A DNA stretch of 64,000 bases, from contig WEDG01011587.1 of assembly GCA_017591395.1 (NCBI GenBank), positions 1-64,000 of the forward strand. The letters are read 5' to 3'. The stretch comes from Schistocephalus solidus (lineage: Eukaryota > Platyhelminthes > Cestoda > Diphyllobothriidea > Diphyllobothriidae). The position numbers were made by a program, and so were the translations under genes. Below the pieces are notes generated by a model. That model did not search any database, had not been told where the DNA came from, and saw only the letters and a list, made by a program, of their open reading frames with translations. Shown piece after piece: positions 11,320-22,600 of the stretch (positions are counted from its first letter, which is position 1; every line of letters begins with the position of its first letter).

Positions 11320-12611
11320 GCAGAATACTGAAGCTGAGATGGCAAGACAGGATCCTGGACATGGAAGTCATGGAGTGGACCAGAAGCCTCAGGATCCACG
11401 CCATGTTGAGGCAACTGAAACTGCGATGGAGCGGCCACCAGGTGAGAATGGATGACGAGCGAATACCCAAACGACTTTTCTACAGAGATGTCGCTATGGG
11501 TGGTCGATGACAGGGAGGTCAAAAACGAAGCTACAAGGACACTTTGAAGAAATCTCTGAAGCAACTGCAAATCAACCCGGCGACATGGAAGGATGTCACC
11601 CAGGATAGACCGGCATGGAGAAGATCCGTGAAGACTGGTGCAGTAATCTATGAGGCCAACCAGATCGCCGCTGCTCAGGCCAAACGGGTGGTTCGCAAGT
11701 CACAAGCACCGCGGACCAACACCGCCAATGGCCAAGCCTTGCCAAAGTGCCCGCGCTGTCAACGCACATTCCGCGCGCGAATCGGCCTGGACGGACATAT
11801 TCGAACTCGTTGCAATAACAATCCCACAACATCAACATCTGCCAAACCTGCCTCAGACCCCACGACGACGACCACCCCAACCACTGATAACAACTTAATC
11901 GATGCCCAGCCGCCCACGATCACTGACACCATCCTCCGGCCTCCACTTCTTGCGCCAATCACGGCGACGAACACCAGTTGCCCCACTCCCACCACCTCAG
12001 TAGCCACCTCCGACTACCTCCCATTTTTCACCTATTACCTCCAACACCACCACTGCCCCCAGTACCAGCGATGGGGACTCGGTACTAACCTGTCATCATT
12101 GCGATCGCACATTCACCTCACACATCGGCCTGGTCGGTCACTTGCGAAGCCATCGCACAGAGACTGGCGAACTAGTGCGTGGAGCACTTACACACAGCAG
12201 AGACCACTGCCTCTAATGCCCTCACTGCCCACGCGCATTCAATCATCGTATGGGCCTGCTCGGTCACATGCGCATCCACGAAAGCGGAATCCACTGCGAG
12301 GCCAGCACATCTTGCGCACCCATCAACACTTCCCATCTTCCTCCCATGAGCTCGACTGCCACTACCAGCAGCAGATCCCCTCCAGACTCAGCACCCCGAC
12401 GTATCTTGTCCTCATTGTCACCACACATGCACATCACGTATCAGCCTGGTCGGTCACTTGCGAATCCATCGAAAAAGAGACCGGCGAACCAGTGCCAGGA
12501 GCACCAACATACACCCGCCGCACCCGACTCAACTGTCTGCACTTATCACGCATATTCACACACCGTAGGGGCCTATCACGTCACATGCGTCCCTATAGAA
12601 ACCTGCGGTAG
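11320..12611 (+). pseudogene. C-terminal region and zinc fingers of LINE (broken)
   Basis: After the RT, the frame holds the LRWSGHQVRMDDERIPKRLF block near 11420-11480 and then KKSLKQLQINPATW near 11547. A finger of C2HC type (CPRCQRTFRARIGLDGHIRTRC) lies at about 11749-11814. In other frames downstream are CHHCDRTFTSHIGLVGHLRSH (about 12094) and CPHCPRAFNHRMGLLGHMRIH (about 12214), so frameshifts separate the fingers. Pro/Thr-rich linkers lie between them. The 355-codon open frame at 11544-12611 is only the first part of this region plus off-frame reading. Confidence 0.8.
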
Positions 12612-12805
12612 AACACCGCCGGCTATATCGCAACAAAACATCTCTCCCCATCAGCCTCTGAACCTCACATGATCACACGCAACGCCACAAAAAACATGCT
12701 CTCAGTCTGCATAGATGATTAAGAGGCAAGTATGATCCTCTGCTCTTTCTTCATGTGACTCCTCTGTTGCATGTGTGATCTGAGCTTGAGAATATCATAG
12801 GGCAT

Positions 12806-13545
12806 GAGTTGGAAGGTTGCCGACTGACAATTACAAGCAGACCTCGCAGTTAATCCAATGTGTGTTGTGTGGAGTGGTTGACTGGTGGTCTGAGAGTCAG
12901 GCTGCGATGGCTTCTTCTTAACGTGACCTCTGGCTATTCCACACATGTGAGATGTAAGCCATGCAACCGCTGTTGTCTGAAATCCTGGTGCTTGTGTTTG
13001 GGGGGCCACGTCGTGTACGTAGTACACGTAGACGAGGTCACCAGCAGTTGCGCCCACATCCACATCAGACAACTGACTGGCTCGGTTTGATTCTGGGGGT
13101 GGGGAGATAGTGAGGTCTACATATCAGCGCATTTTCCTCACTATAAACAAGCTGACTCGCTTGAAACTATCACGGTGCGCTCAAAAGTCGTGGCTTGGAA
13201 GGTTGCCAACTGACGGGATAACTCGGACCGCGTGGTCAGCCCATGTGTGTTTTGTGTGGAGTGGCTGACTGGCAGACTGAGTCAGGCTGCAATGGCTCCC
13301 TCTTAATGTGGCCTTTATGGTACTCCCACTCCGTGGGATCTGAGCCAGGTGGTGGTACGCCCAGGGATGGCTCCGGCCGCGCCAACCATCTGCGCTCTCT
13401 CCCGCCTCCGGTCTTCTTGACCCTGTCATGACGCTGGGCTCAGGTGGGGGAGGATGAGAGAGTGCGGTAGCTGCACCGTACCTGCAACACCCTTCTGTGG
13501 AGCATACGGTGGACATCGACGGACTACGACGCTCAAACTATCGTG
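12806..13545 (+). repeat. Alternating repeat, unit a then unit b
   Basis: Unit a (12806-13187) and unit b (13188-13545) both begin with a version of ggcttggaaggttgcYaactgac followed by gtgtggagtggctgactgg, then diverge. Unit a continues with gcttgtgtttggggggccaggtcgtgtacgtagtac. Unit b continues with a GC-rich block containing ctccggccgcgccagcca and ends near cggtggacatcgacgg. The same a-b order recurs at 47.2-48.6 kb and 62.9-63.8 kb. Here it starts about 200 bases after the LINE reading frame ends. Confidence 0.85.
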
Positions 13546-14085
13546 TACAAACCTGGCCCATTGTGCGCAGAACAGGCATGTACGGCACGCGCCAACGGGC
13601 TGTATATCTCTTTCAGCCACTTTGCCTGGTCCCATCGCCAGTCAGTTTTTTTCTATCTGGACACCGAACCCAGGAGGTTGACGTAGGATTGAGTGCGGTA
13701 GATGCAGTGGGAGTTTACTATCACCCGCTGATGAGCCTAGGTCTCCCGCGACTGCCCAATTCAGCCGCAAAATTTGGCGATGCACATGTCTGGGATTGTA
13801 ATAAATGCGGAAATTAGGGTGAAATAACTTTATGGGTAACGCACACTACTAACAGTTTAGCAAATATAAGAGTACGGTTTCCCAAGTAGTTCCGTAAATA
13901 CTGGGCCTCTGCTCAGACAGATTCACATTTCGCCCTAATATCAGTACAAAATATGTCTACTAGTTATAAAAAAGTAGATCGTATAATATTACTAAACATT
14001 TCAAACCACTTTGGAAAAAAAAACCGTTAGCATATATTTACCCGTTTAGGGTGACCACATTTCTAATACAATCAAGCGACGATTA
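13546..14085. other. Unassigned AT-rich spacer
   Basis: No gene, repeat match or RNA is recognised between the a/b repeat and the Penelope remnant. Confidence 0.5.
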
Positions 14086-14091
14086 TGCTGC

Positions 14092-14450
14092 ACCATAGGT
14101 AAAACCTACAATGCAGCTCAGTTCATCTTTATCAATCCTACTAGAAGCCTGCCAATCAACAATCCAAAGGATGCCCTGCCGTTGCACGCCACCCCAAATT
14201 GTGCTTATGTATTCACGTGCACTTGTGGATGCAAGTACATTGGGCGAACGAAATGGCAATTGACAACCAGAGCCACTGAAAATTTTCCTAATCGGTTGTT
14301 TAAACAAAAAAATAAAGTACCGCGTTCTTCGATTACTAAAAATTTACTTGACAGTGGTCACTACGTAGACCTCAAAACAGCTTTCCGAGTATTTGTTCGG
14401 GCACGAACAACTAGACCATGGGGTCAATCTACAATTGCCCTGGTGATTTT
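14092..14450 (+). pseudogene. Penelope-like element, GIY-YIG endonuclease remnant
   Basis: The plus-strand frame reads AYVFTCTCGCKYIGRTKWQ at about 14206-14262. This is the GIY-YIG nuclease core in the C-terminal endonuclease domain of Penelope-like retroelements, with Y-V and Y-I-G spaced as expected. It is followed by the Ser/Leu segment SSITKNLLDSGHYVD and AFRVFVRAR. Upstream the frame continues through FIFINPTRSLPINNPKDALP. The copy is cut off after about 14450, and no reverse transcriptase part is seen nearby. It is a truncated, non-functional fragment. Confidence 0.75.
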
Positions 14451-14479
14451 CACCCTAGATGATTCATGGTTTTAGTTTT

Positions 14480-16400
14480 CTTAGCTTCTCCCCACATTTT
14501 CTTTCCTGAAGTTTCCTTTACATTGTCCTCTGACCCTTGCTGTTATGTATTGATTTTCTGTAAATTCAAACCGCTGTGCACTTTCATTCGTTATCTGTGT
14601 TATGCAAAGACGCGTTGCAGTTGATAAGCCGTCATCACATTTGTTGGTACCAATAAATCCTGCTGTATACGCCTGTTTTAAATTCATACCCGGGGAAAAA
14701 TGCTTCAAACTTTGAAACGCATCGTTTCGAGAGCAGGTGAATATGATTAAGCTCATACCGATCTTGACAAATTCGCAAGCCAGAAACGGAGACCAGGGTC
14801 ATGAAATCACAATGAATACTCACAGAGGAGACTTAATATCTCTCACACCTGCTTGCAGTCCAGAATATAACCATAATTTTAGCCTTGCCATCAACGATCG
14901 GATGAGTCACGAGGCCTTGGAATCACGTCAAAGCTTGACCGACAGATAGGCCAAACTCTGTTCTCAACCGAACAGTTGTATAGCCATCCGAAAGGTTTTA
15001 GATGCTTTCCTTGAGTAGCCATTGTCGTCAGTTTGGGTTCAACTACCTGTAGTGAAATCAAAGCATGTATGATTGGCTAGTTTCCCAATTTTGAACCATT
15101 ATTCTGGGCACCATCCGCAACCAAAAATATGAAATTCTGAAAACGAAGGGGTGGGAGCGTCATCTGATTAACTCAAGTCTGCGAATGATAACTTACTCGT
15201 TTTCCCCACCAGCTTAGAAGACACTTTCGATCTAAAATGATTTCATTAAAACCAGGAAAGTTCAAGCATTGTCGGTAATATTGAATTTATATATATTCTT
15301 ATATATCATTTCAGCATCTAGATGCTTTTAACTGAGGGCACTTTGTGAGGAACTAAAATTCTCCTCAGTAATAAACTGAGGTACTAAAAAATGCATATAT
15401 CTAACCCTAATCTTTGACAGAACTAACAGCTAATTTTCTCCCCGGAGGACCTGTGTGCACAAGCAGAAAAGCACTCCCTACCCCGGGCAAACAAATATTA
15501 CAATAGAAGTGATAAGTCGTAAGAGTAGTAGAAATAGTTAACGATTATTTTGAAGTAAATCTAAATATGGGAACCTGTAGGTTGCGCCGATAATTGGATT
15601 ACTTGCATTTTTTTGATAGAAGTGTATATTATTTGACATTTTTGGCTGATTTTGGATAATCCACTTGAGCCAATTTGGAAAAACGGCGATCTCAGTGGAA
15701 ATTGAATCCACGACAGCTATCACTCTAACCACCTGAACTATGAGGCCCCGCTGCGAAGGGTGAGTTCAATCACATATATAATCCACCGATTCCGATATAG
15801 TAAGCTCACTCTCCGGACAGGATTTCCTAAGTACTCCCTTCAGAATCAACGAGATGACTACTAGACTCACGCAATGAATAGGGTTTTGGCAGATTTGAAT
15901 AACGCATTTGACCCGATTGTTAATATATTCACCCGAGTTCAGACTCCATCGATCGAATTCTGATGGCAGCTCCACTATCCCGTAATAAAGTGGTATGGCA
16001 CAATCTAACCGCAGAATCTCCCGAGTAGACCCAACTGAGTTACCATCACCTTACTGTACTTATTGTCGCAGGGTATACAAATAAAGAAAAGTGCGCCAAA
16101 TTCATCGGCCGAGTGAACTCAGACATCTCGATGGTTTTTATGGGTGTGGAAAACCTTGAATGCAGTGCAAGTCGTAGCTACATTTAATTAGCGAATTCGC
16201 GTCGTCCCTTACACCTGCAAAGAAGTCTTCTTTCCTACGATCGGAATTATGTTGGAGAGCTAAAAATCAGCATAGAAGGATTTAACAAGAAGTAACGGTA
16301 GGGATGCCTTGTATGGCCACCAAAACAGAACACAGGAATAGGAACCCCCCTGCCCGCTTAAGAAAGGCGATCGTACGGTAAATTTCAAGAAGGGTAAGTA
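14480..16400. other. Unassigned AT-rich region
   Basis: No coding sequence is recognised. Apart from the tRNA-like segment at 15688-15750 I see no structured element. Confidence 0.5.
15688..15750 (-). other. Truncated tRNA-like sequence (A and B boxes)
   Basis: On the minus strand the sequence holds TAGTTCAGGTGGTTAGAGTG, a good Pol III A box and D arm. It is followed by GTGGATTCAATTTCCAC, a perfect five-pair T stem with a seven-base loop (B box). Only about nine bases separate the two arms, so the anticodon arm is missing. It is therefore a decayed tRNA or a tRNA-derived SINE head, not a working tRNA. It differs from the H module of the common SINE. Confidence 0.45.
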
Positions 16401-16421
16401 CACCCGTGTCTTCACACTTAC

Positions 16422-16495
16422 ACCAACCCTAACCTAAAAATAGACTGTCTCCTTAATTTTAACCCTAGCCCTGCCTTTAACCTAAACCCTGCAGC
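16422..16495 (+). repeat. Degenerate telomere-like CCCTAA tract
   Basis: Words such as aaccctaacctaa, aaccctagccctgcc and taacctaaaccctg recur on the plus strand, in keeping with a decayed (CCCTAA)n array. A similar tract at 36030-36155 is longer. Confidence 0.55.
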
Positions 16496-16499
16496 TACC

Positions 16500-18110
16500 A
16501 CGATGAAAACCTCAACTGATCATGACGGTAACTCACCTTAATCCTAAACATAATGTCCTTGGAATTTGGTGCAAATCCTCATGATGTATTGTGGACGATT
16601 CCTTTTCACGTGTCCTGTTTGTACGGTCATCCAAGGCATCCTCACCTAAGTAACCAATACCTACCATGCTCGAATTTCTTCATCCAACCAAATCCCTTGC
16701 GTGAAATGTAATGATCCACTCAAACTCCAAGTATCCAATGGAGAAATTTAAAATATAGACGGAAAAATAGACAGTTAAAACATTTTTATCATCAAAATTT
16801 CATCGATTGGAGTTGCTGCGGCCCTCTCCATCCCGGGAGTGGGAAAAAGCCATCAGTTTTTAGCGTGTTTACACCAGGACTGCCCAAAGGTCCATCCGAC
16901 CGATACGAAAGGTGGGCCATACCAAAAAACTGAGTACTTACGCACTGAAGTTGATGAAGCCAAGGAAGTACAAACATTTAAATAAAACCTCGTTCTTAGG
17001 TAACGTCAAATGCAAGCTAATTTTTTTACCGTCGACCATGCTCTTAAAATGACAGAAAGATAGATATATCGATAAGGGGCAATCTGGTACCATCTCTAAG
17101 GTCTGTCACACTTTGTAGAGATTAAACATTCGAATTATATGACGGGTTTTCCTTGATCATCTCGCACAACAAAACCTTGACTGGATTTTCCCTAACTGGG
17201 TGAAGGCAAGAAATATGTTTCTCAAGACGCCTGGCAACGATGGATGGTTCTAAGTCTACTCTGGATCAGAAGAAGAAGAAGAGGCGATTACTGGAAGACA
17301 GTGTTTATTGGCCTGAAGTTTTGGATTCTCTCTTGAACCCATCTTCATCTGAAGGGAGGCGCTTTCAGATAGCGAAGGTCACAATGATTGGGAAACGAAA
17401 AACATCGATGTCTTTAAACTCTGTCCCCTAGCAACTCTATGGAATACTCACTTTGATTGAAAGTCTACAACAATCCGCATCGATAAACAAAGCTGTGGGA
17501 CTGCCAGTCATCAATGCCCTGGACAATATGTTGGGGCGCACGCGTTCAGAATGCTATGTAAACCTTTTTAATAGGAAGCAACAAAGATATATAGGAAGGT
17601 GGAGGCTTTTAGAGTAAATCTAGTTGCTTGGCGTTGCCCTACATTGAGACTGCGAAAGCATAAATCAGATTACGACCATAATCTAAACTATGTAAAATGT
17701 TGAGCGGAGGTTTGATGAACGGGATTTTCCCCTATCATCTTGATGTCAAACGAACAATGCCAAAATCCAGAGGCATTTACTCTAGATCCTTCGCCGGACT
17801 CAGTCAAGAGCAGTTGTGGGATGGTGCACCTTCATTCCATTTGAGAACACTCCTAATGGTGCGTGCTAAACTCGTCCAATGCATACAGACGCCTATATCT
17901 TGGCAATGGCTGAGGGATTTAATCGTTGGTGGGCAAGATTCTAAAGACTTGAGGGTGCTTTCGTCGCGTGTAGACCTATAATCTCTGCTGTGTAGAGTGG
18001 CTAAACTAAGACATAATCATGGGTTTTCACTTATCCAGCCTGCCGGATTCAGCATCTTTGAGGGATCATTTTTTTGTAAAAACATATGGAAATAAACAAA
18101 TTGCCTTTGT
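16500..18110. other. Unassigned region
   Basis: Two open frames of moderate length (17240-17431 and 17697-17981, plus strand) have no recognisable motif and no convincing splice sites. Nothing else is recognised. Confidence 0.45.
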
Positions 18111-18112
18111 TG

Positions 18113-18526
18113 TCAACCAACCTCGTCTGAGAAATCATCGTGTGCTGTTTCGTCGGTGATGAGACGGTTGACTTCAGCTCGCACGAGTTGAAGAATGCCA
18201 GGCCGCTTCTCATCCTCCTCATACCTCAAAATCAGTGCTGCCGAGATTCTGGACATCCGATAGTTCTCGTAAATGACGTAGAGAATAGCTACAGTGAGCA
18301 ATAGGAGGACCACCCTGACTGGAGCCCCCGACAGAAGGGGCATGGGTCTGGTTTGTGGAGTGGGGATGGAAACATTGAAATTCAGGGGGCTGCAATGAAC
18401 GTGGACCAATCGGATGACGTCTTCTTTGATTTGGTTAAAGTCTCCACCAATAGCAGTGAGCGAAAGGCTGGGAGACCGCCGATGATAGTGAGTGAGTCGG
18501 TAGACGGTAAACTGTTGCTCGATCAC
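18113..18526 (-). CDS. Candidate exon with one membrane segment, unknown protein
   Basis: A 137-codon open frame on the minus strand has protein-like composition but no family that I recognise. Its middle contains a clear membrane-spanning stretch, RVVLLLLTVAILYVIYENY, flanked on one side by Pro-rich sequence and on the other by a charged, helical RYEEDEKRPGILQLVRAEVNRL segment. A single-pass membrane protein is suggested. The frame has no ATG at its start, so I treat it as an internal exon with unresolved edges. A possible acceptor ends at the CAACAG near 18512, and a weak donor (GAG followed by GTTGGT) lies near 18119. Confidence 0.35.
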   Translation of the reverse strand: MIEQQFTVYRLTHYHRRSPSLSLTAIGGDFNQIKEDVIRLVHVHCSPLNFNVSIPTPQTRPMPLLSGAPVRVVLLLLTVAILYVIYENYRMSRISAALILRYEEDEKRPGILQLVRAEVNRLITDETAHDDFSDEVG

Positions 18527-19044
18527 GCTTAGGCCGTAAGAAGAGGGAACACGCGATAGACAGTAAAGTTGCCGATTTTATCGTCCCCTTGTAAAAATGA
18601 CTACAATAATTGACCTCAAATGATAAATCGCACGAAAGAATGTGTAAATAAATGCGACCACCGGTTCAGTTGATCCCGAGGCACTCGGGGAAGATAAAAT
18701 ACCCGGTACCGGCTTCTAAATTCAGGGTTTAAGGCCGTGATCCAAGTAATGAGACGTTCGACTGAAATTTTAAATGACCATCGGTATCCCGGATTAAACT
18801 CTCTGAACTTTGGACCCGATGACCGTTTATGTCTTTCAGCATCGTCAACACATACGCGAACCTGTATAAAGTTGTTTGGGTCTGCATTAATGCATACAAC
18901 TATGGTATATAAACAAGTTACCTGTAAAGGGATTGGTTAGCACAAACATTTCCGTCAATTCATTGCAACCAGCGACTGTCACTTTTAGTAACTTGATGTA
19001 GGGAAAAGGCTTTTTTATAGATAGGAAAACGTTACTGACAAAGA

Positions 19045-19295
19045 CCGGCAGGTGACTGAAATGGCCACTTCTGGCTTATTAACCGTCATCAGGTCGCCAT
19101 ACCCGACCCCAGGTAGTGCAACCCTCGAGGCTCGAACCCGCAGCCTGTTGATCAGAAGTTCAATGCTCTAACCGTTGAGCCAGTAGCTCGTTATCTTGCC
19201 AGTTTTCACTGACAATATTAAAATCAGTTGATGAAAGCTCACCGATCGCTAACGGAACTCACTTGTTCCGTTCTGCCTTTTGCCTTAAAGTTCCC
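19045..19295 (-). repeat. Composite SINE, T then H on the minus strand
   Basis: Read on the minus strand, 19295-19225 is the T module (ggcagaacggaacaagtgag, cgatcggtgagc). It is followed by a short linker and the tRNA-like H module with A box (gctcaacggttagagcattg), B box (gggttcgagcctcg) and the tail ending gccagaagtggccatttcag. The H module is nearly full length. Confidence 0.8.
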
Positions 19296-19469
19296 TTTTC
19301 TTGCCATAAAAAGCAAAAGCAGTACTGGCTACAGCAGTTAGTTTGGAAAGTCTAAAGTCATCGCTGTGTATGAGCCAGGCACCTCTTACTATCCCAAAGA
19401 GCTGAATGAGCTCACTGTGCAGTTGTCTAGAATTTTAAGGAAACAAAGTAAGTTCAGTCGGTTCGGCTT

Positions 19470-20100
19470 CGTAGATTTCCCATCTTTGTAGCCCCCGCTT
19501 GCACTCGTTCCAGAAGTCAATAATCCTGCCTGAGCTACGAACACCAGCTCTGTAGGGCATACTCTAAGTCAGACCGAACGAGTGTCTCGTAGGTTTCACC
19601 AGACAGTGCCTTATCAATTGGGACAAACGCAAGTCTCAGTACGAATAGAATCTGGGTCACGCGTTTAGCTGCCGTTAACCACCGTGACGATGGTTTACTC
19701 AGGGAGGTCATTAGAACGTTGAGGTCCGTAGGTTTCGCAGCATTTGAAAGATATTAAAAAGAGTCCTCATCCTCATTGGTCCTTCTGGTGCAAAGTTTTC
19801 AGAATACACACTTACCAACGAGCAGACCAATTGGTGAGTCAGTTAAGACTCTCATGACGTCCGTGTTTGTATGCGTCAGACCTGAGGGCTCTCGAGGGTT
19901 TGAACGCATCCTCAAATATTACAGCACTACAACCCAGGTTGCCGGTGCAGTTGTTGATGTAGAATAGGAGCAATAATGGCCCGGTGACTGAGCCCTGCGG
20001 ACACTAAGCAGTGATTGTGCTAAGTATCTGAGACAAGGGTACTTATGGACCAGAAAACCCCACCAATGTGTGCCCCCGTCTGACATTGTGAGCCCGCAGT
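19470..20100 (-). pseudogene. Antisense CR1/Jockey-like LINE, RT fragment
   Basis: On the minus strand the frame reads CPQGSVTGPLLLLFYINN near 20005-19952, which is RT motif B with the PQG triplet. Next comes SAVIFEDAF, a ruined catalytic FADD block. Farther on are DLNVLMTSLSKPSSRWLTAA, QILFVLRLAFVPIDKAL and ETYETLVRSDLEYALQS (about 19690-19540), the thumb and connection region of this LINE class, then LERVQAGATKM near 19500. Frameshifts and stops are present. Both ends are truncated. Confidence 0.75.
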
Positions 20101-20109
20101 GAACTGCGC

Positions 20110-21300
20110 GTCAGTAGTGTCGCTGCGGGGGTGCCCTCACATGTAGTCCCTTGTAACGTGGCATGCTAGTTTTTTAACGGTATTCCCACCAGCTTTTCTG
20201 TCTAGATTTCAAAAAGAAAATATATATGCAGAATGGAGGGGGAGGGGTTAGAAAGCACAGGATCGTGTTTTTTGATAGCGGAACTTTATTTAGTCTCAAG
20301 TCTTAGTCAGCCGTAGGGCCAAGTGTAGGAGAGTGTTGAGACTTTCTAAAGAGCTGCTGTCGTAATTCGCATACACATATATCATAGGCGGAAATACATT
20401 ACCAACAGGCTAGGGTGATTAAACTGGCCGCCATCAGTCAGCCATGCCTCACCGCACCTCTGCGTGACCTGGGATATGAACCCGGATTGCATAGTCGTTG
20501 AGCGTAATGTCCACCCCTCGAAAGAGTTCAGGATCGCATCTCAGGTTATCCCATCCGATATTATCACTGGCTGCTAGATGATCCCCCTCAGGGCCCCAAA
20601 ATGCAAGGAGAGACTCCTGACTCATAACCTGATTGGTTGCTGTGCAACAGTCGACGGGGCCTCTAAACCTAAAACCTAGGGTTAAAAAATGAATGTATTC
20701 CAAACTCCTGAATGTCCTAGATTTTCCGACTGAACATGGACGCGTGAGTTCAACAGAAAAATGGAGCAGCAAGAGGAATGTTTAACCCAAGGCCTTACAC
20801 CACGAAAGAAACAGGATAAAATTATTAATGCTACAGGGAAAGTCTCAAAAACAGCTGAGATAAAACATGCGTAAAAATTTTTCTGCTACTTTTTGGTAGC
20901 AGACTACGTACTCTTTAACTGTTATACTTGCATAAGGAATATCTCTCGGTTTTAAAAACGTTTCGAGTTTAAAGAGGGTGAAATTGCCATTAATAAATTA
21001 TCGTATCGGTTAATTTATTAGTGATCCTGATAATGGATATATAATAGCAACATCCACTACAAAACGTGTCTAACGCTATTTGCTAATCGATGCATGCTAC
21101 AGCAACAATTCAAAGAAAAATAAATAAGGCAGTTCCAAAGCTACGACCACTCAAGCACCAAAACTAACGAGTTTTGAACCCTCCCATATGTAAAGAATAT
21201 ATCTGAGCTAGTTAAACGACAGCTCAAAAACCACCAGATACGGATAGCACACAAACCTACAAAGTACTTTTCGCACCCAGCTTGTACAACCTAATGACAG
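20110..21300. other. Unassigned region
   Basis: No gene is recognised. A 107-codon minus-strand frame at 20449-20772 has no known motif. Confidence 0.45.
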
Positions 21301-21309
21301 GTTTGGCTA

Positions 21310-21690
21310 TTTCAACAGAAAAGAATTCAGCTACAAAATAACGTGTACCAGTTGTGATGCAGTCTATTGCGGCCAAACCGGGAAATCTCTATCCACCCGT
21401 TTACATGAACGTCAGCTGGCGGTGAAGAAACGTGACCATTTATCCCAGGTAACCATGCCCACACTGAACAGATATTTGCATGGGAGAAAACCCGCATCGT
21501 TGGCGCCTGCCCAACAAGGAAGGGCCGCGAATTCCTGGAAGCAATGCACTCAGATGAGGCATGCATTAATAGACATATCGATATGGATCCACATAGAAAT
21601 TACTCAAGGTCAGGTGGGAGCGAGCACAGCCACTATCGACTGGATCCAGCGAACGCCTATTGGTTTACACTTTGACCAACCACAGAATGT
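21310..21690 (+). pseudogene. Second Penelope-like GIY-YIG endonuclease remnant
   Basis: The frame reads YKITCTSCDAVYCGQTGKSL near 21330-21389, a GIY-YIG core in which the YIG triplet has become YCG, then TRLHERQLAVKK. After a frameshift near 21450 the reading continues FAWEKTRIVGACPTRKGREFL and EACINRHIDMDPH, the conserved helix and INRHI-DP ending of Penelope-like endonucleases. It is a different subfamily from the copy at 14.1 kb. No RT is seen upstream. Confidence 0.75.
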
Positions 21691-21784
21691 TGCATTTGGG
21701 CCCTGCTTAAAGTTAACTGTTTTTGAAAGTTCAAACATTCACACAATAAAGTTACTTTCTTCCCAAAGAACTTCAATTTATTCT

Positions 21785-22600
21785 AATATATATACACCTA
21801 GTAGTTTTGAAACGTTGAATGCAGGCGTAACAGCAGGTTACGCTCAAAATTATTCGAGAATTGGAAAAGCCTTTTGAAGCCGAAAGATCCCCTTTCTTCA
21901 AGTATTACATTTAAAGAAGAGGAAATTTGATACCAAGCAAGTACATGAAAGGCTATGAATATATTTGAATTTATAATATATTCGAAAATAAATGAGAAAA
22001 TTCGTACTACTTAAGTAGCAATGTTAATAACGTTCTGTTTTGTAAGCGGCCGGAAAGTTCCTGCAAAAGCCGACGTCCTGAAGTGACTGGAATATCTTGG
22101 GATTATGCTGCATGATATTTAATATTACAACCCTAAGTAAGTAATCTTTTCTAACCGAAAACACATTTCGTGAAATATAACATCGACTCTAGCCTTTTCT
22201 GCAGTAGATCGCCGATCTTATGAACTATCAACCGAAATGTATATTTGGTATCGTGCAGCCTAATCCAGAGAAATTTCAGTTAAGTCAGGAGTCCGGATTT
22301 CGAACTAGCCTCCTTTTGGCCGCCTGCAAAAACAAAAACTGTAAACAAGGACTACTTAATTAGCCTATGCTCTCCTCATTTATTTTTGGGGTCTCTATAC
22401 ATTCAAAGACATTTTAAAGAAAACACACGAAAATATCCTTCCTTCTATTTATTTGGTAAAAAATTAGGTCTTCTTCAAATTTCATACTTGAAAAAAGTGT
22501 ATCTACCGGTTTAAAAAAACTTTTCCAATCCCCGAATAATTTTGACTCCGACCTCTCGTTACGCACGCACTTGGGGTTTTAGAAATACACGCTGTATACA
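21785..22600. mobile_element. Foldback element with long degenerate inverted arms
   Basis: The left arm (about 21785-22025), reverse complemented, aligns along its length with the right arm (about 22345-22600). Shared landmarks are actacttaaNtagNc, ctcatttatttt, gcctttcat/ccttcctt spacing, cttcttNaaatNNNatacttga, cttttccaatNNNcgaataattttga and gttacgcNcgca. The middle (about 22026-22344) is unique to the pair. No transposase is encoded, so this is a non-autonomous foldback or MITE-like element. A right-arm copy lies at 43375-43640. Confidence 0.65.

Larger units (their letters stand above)
10115..12680 (+). mobile_element. Zinc-finger non-LTR retrotransposon, 5'-truncated and 5'-inverted
   Basis: A decayed LINE copy. 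From about 10205 the plus strand encodes reverse transcriptase, then a connector, then a C-terminal array of C2H2-like fingers, ending near 12611 with about 70 bases of possible 3' UTR. Stops and frameshifts interrupt it throughout, and the apurinic endonuclease part is absent. A short piece of the RT start lies inverted at 10115-10190. The family resembles RTE-type elements that I associate with tapeworms and flukes. A second 3' fragment lies at 46000-47085. Confidence 0.85.

Noticed and set aside
11544..12611. A 355-codon open frame that looks like a host zinc-finger gene
   Set aside because: It continues directly from LINE reverse transcriptase sequence, a matching copy lies at 46.0-47.1 kb, and further fingers lie in other frames. 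It is part of a dead retrotransposon.
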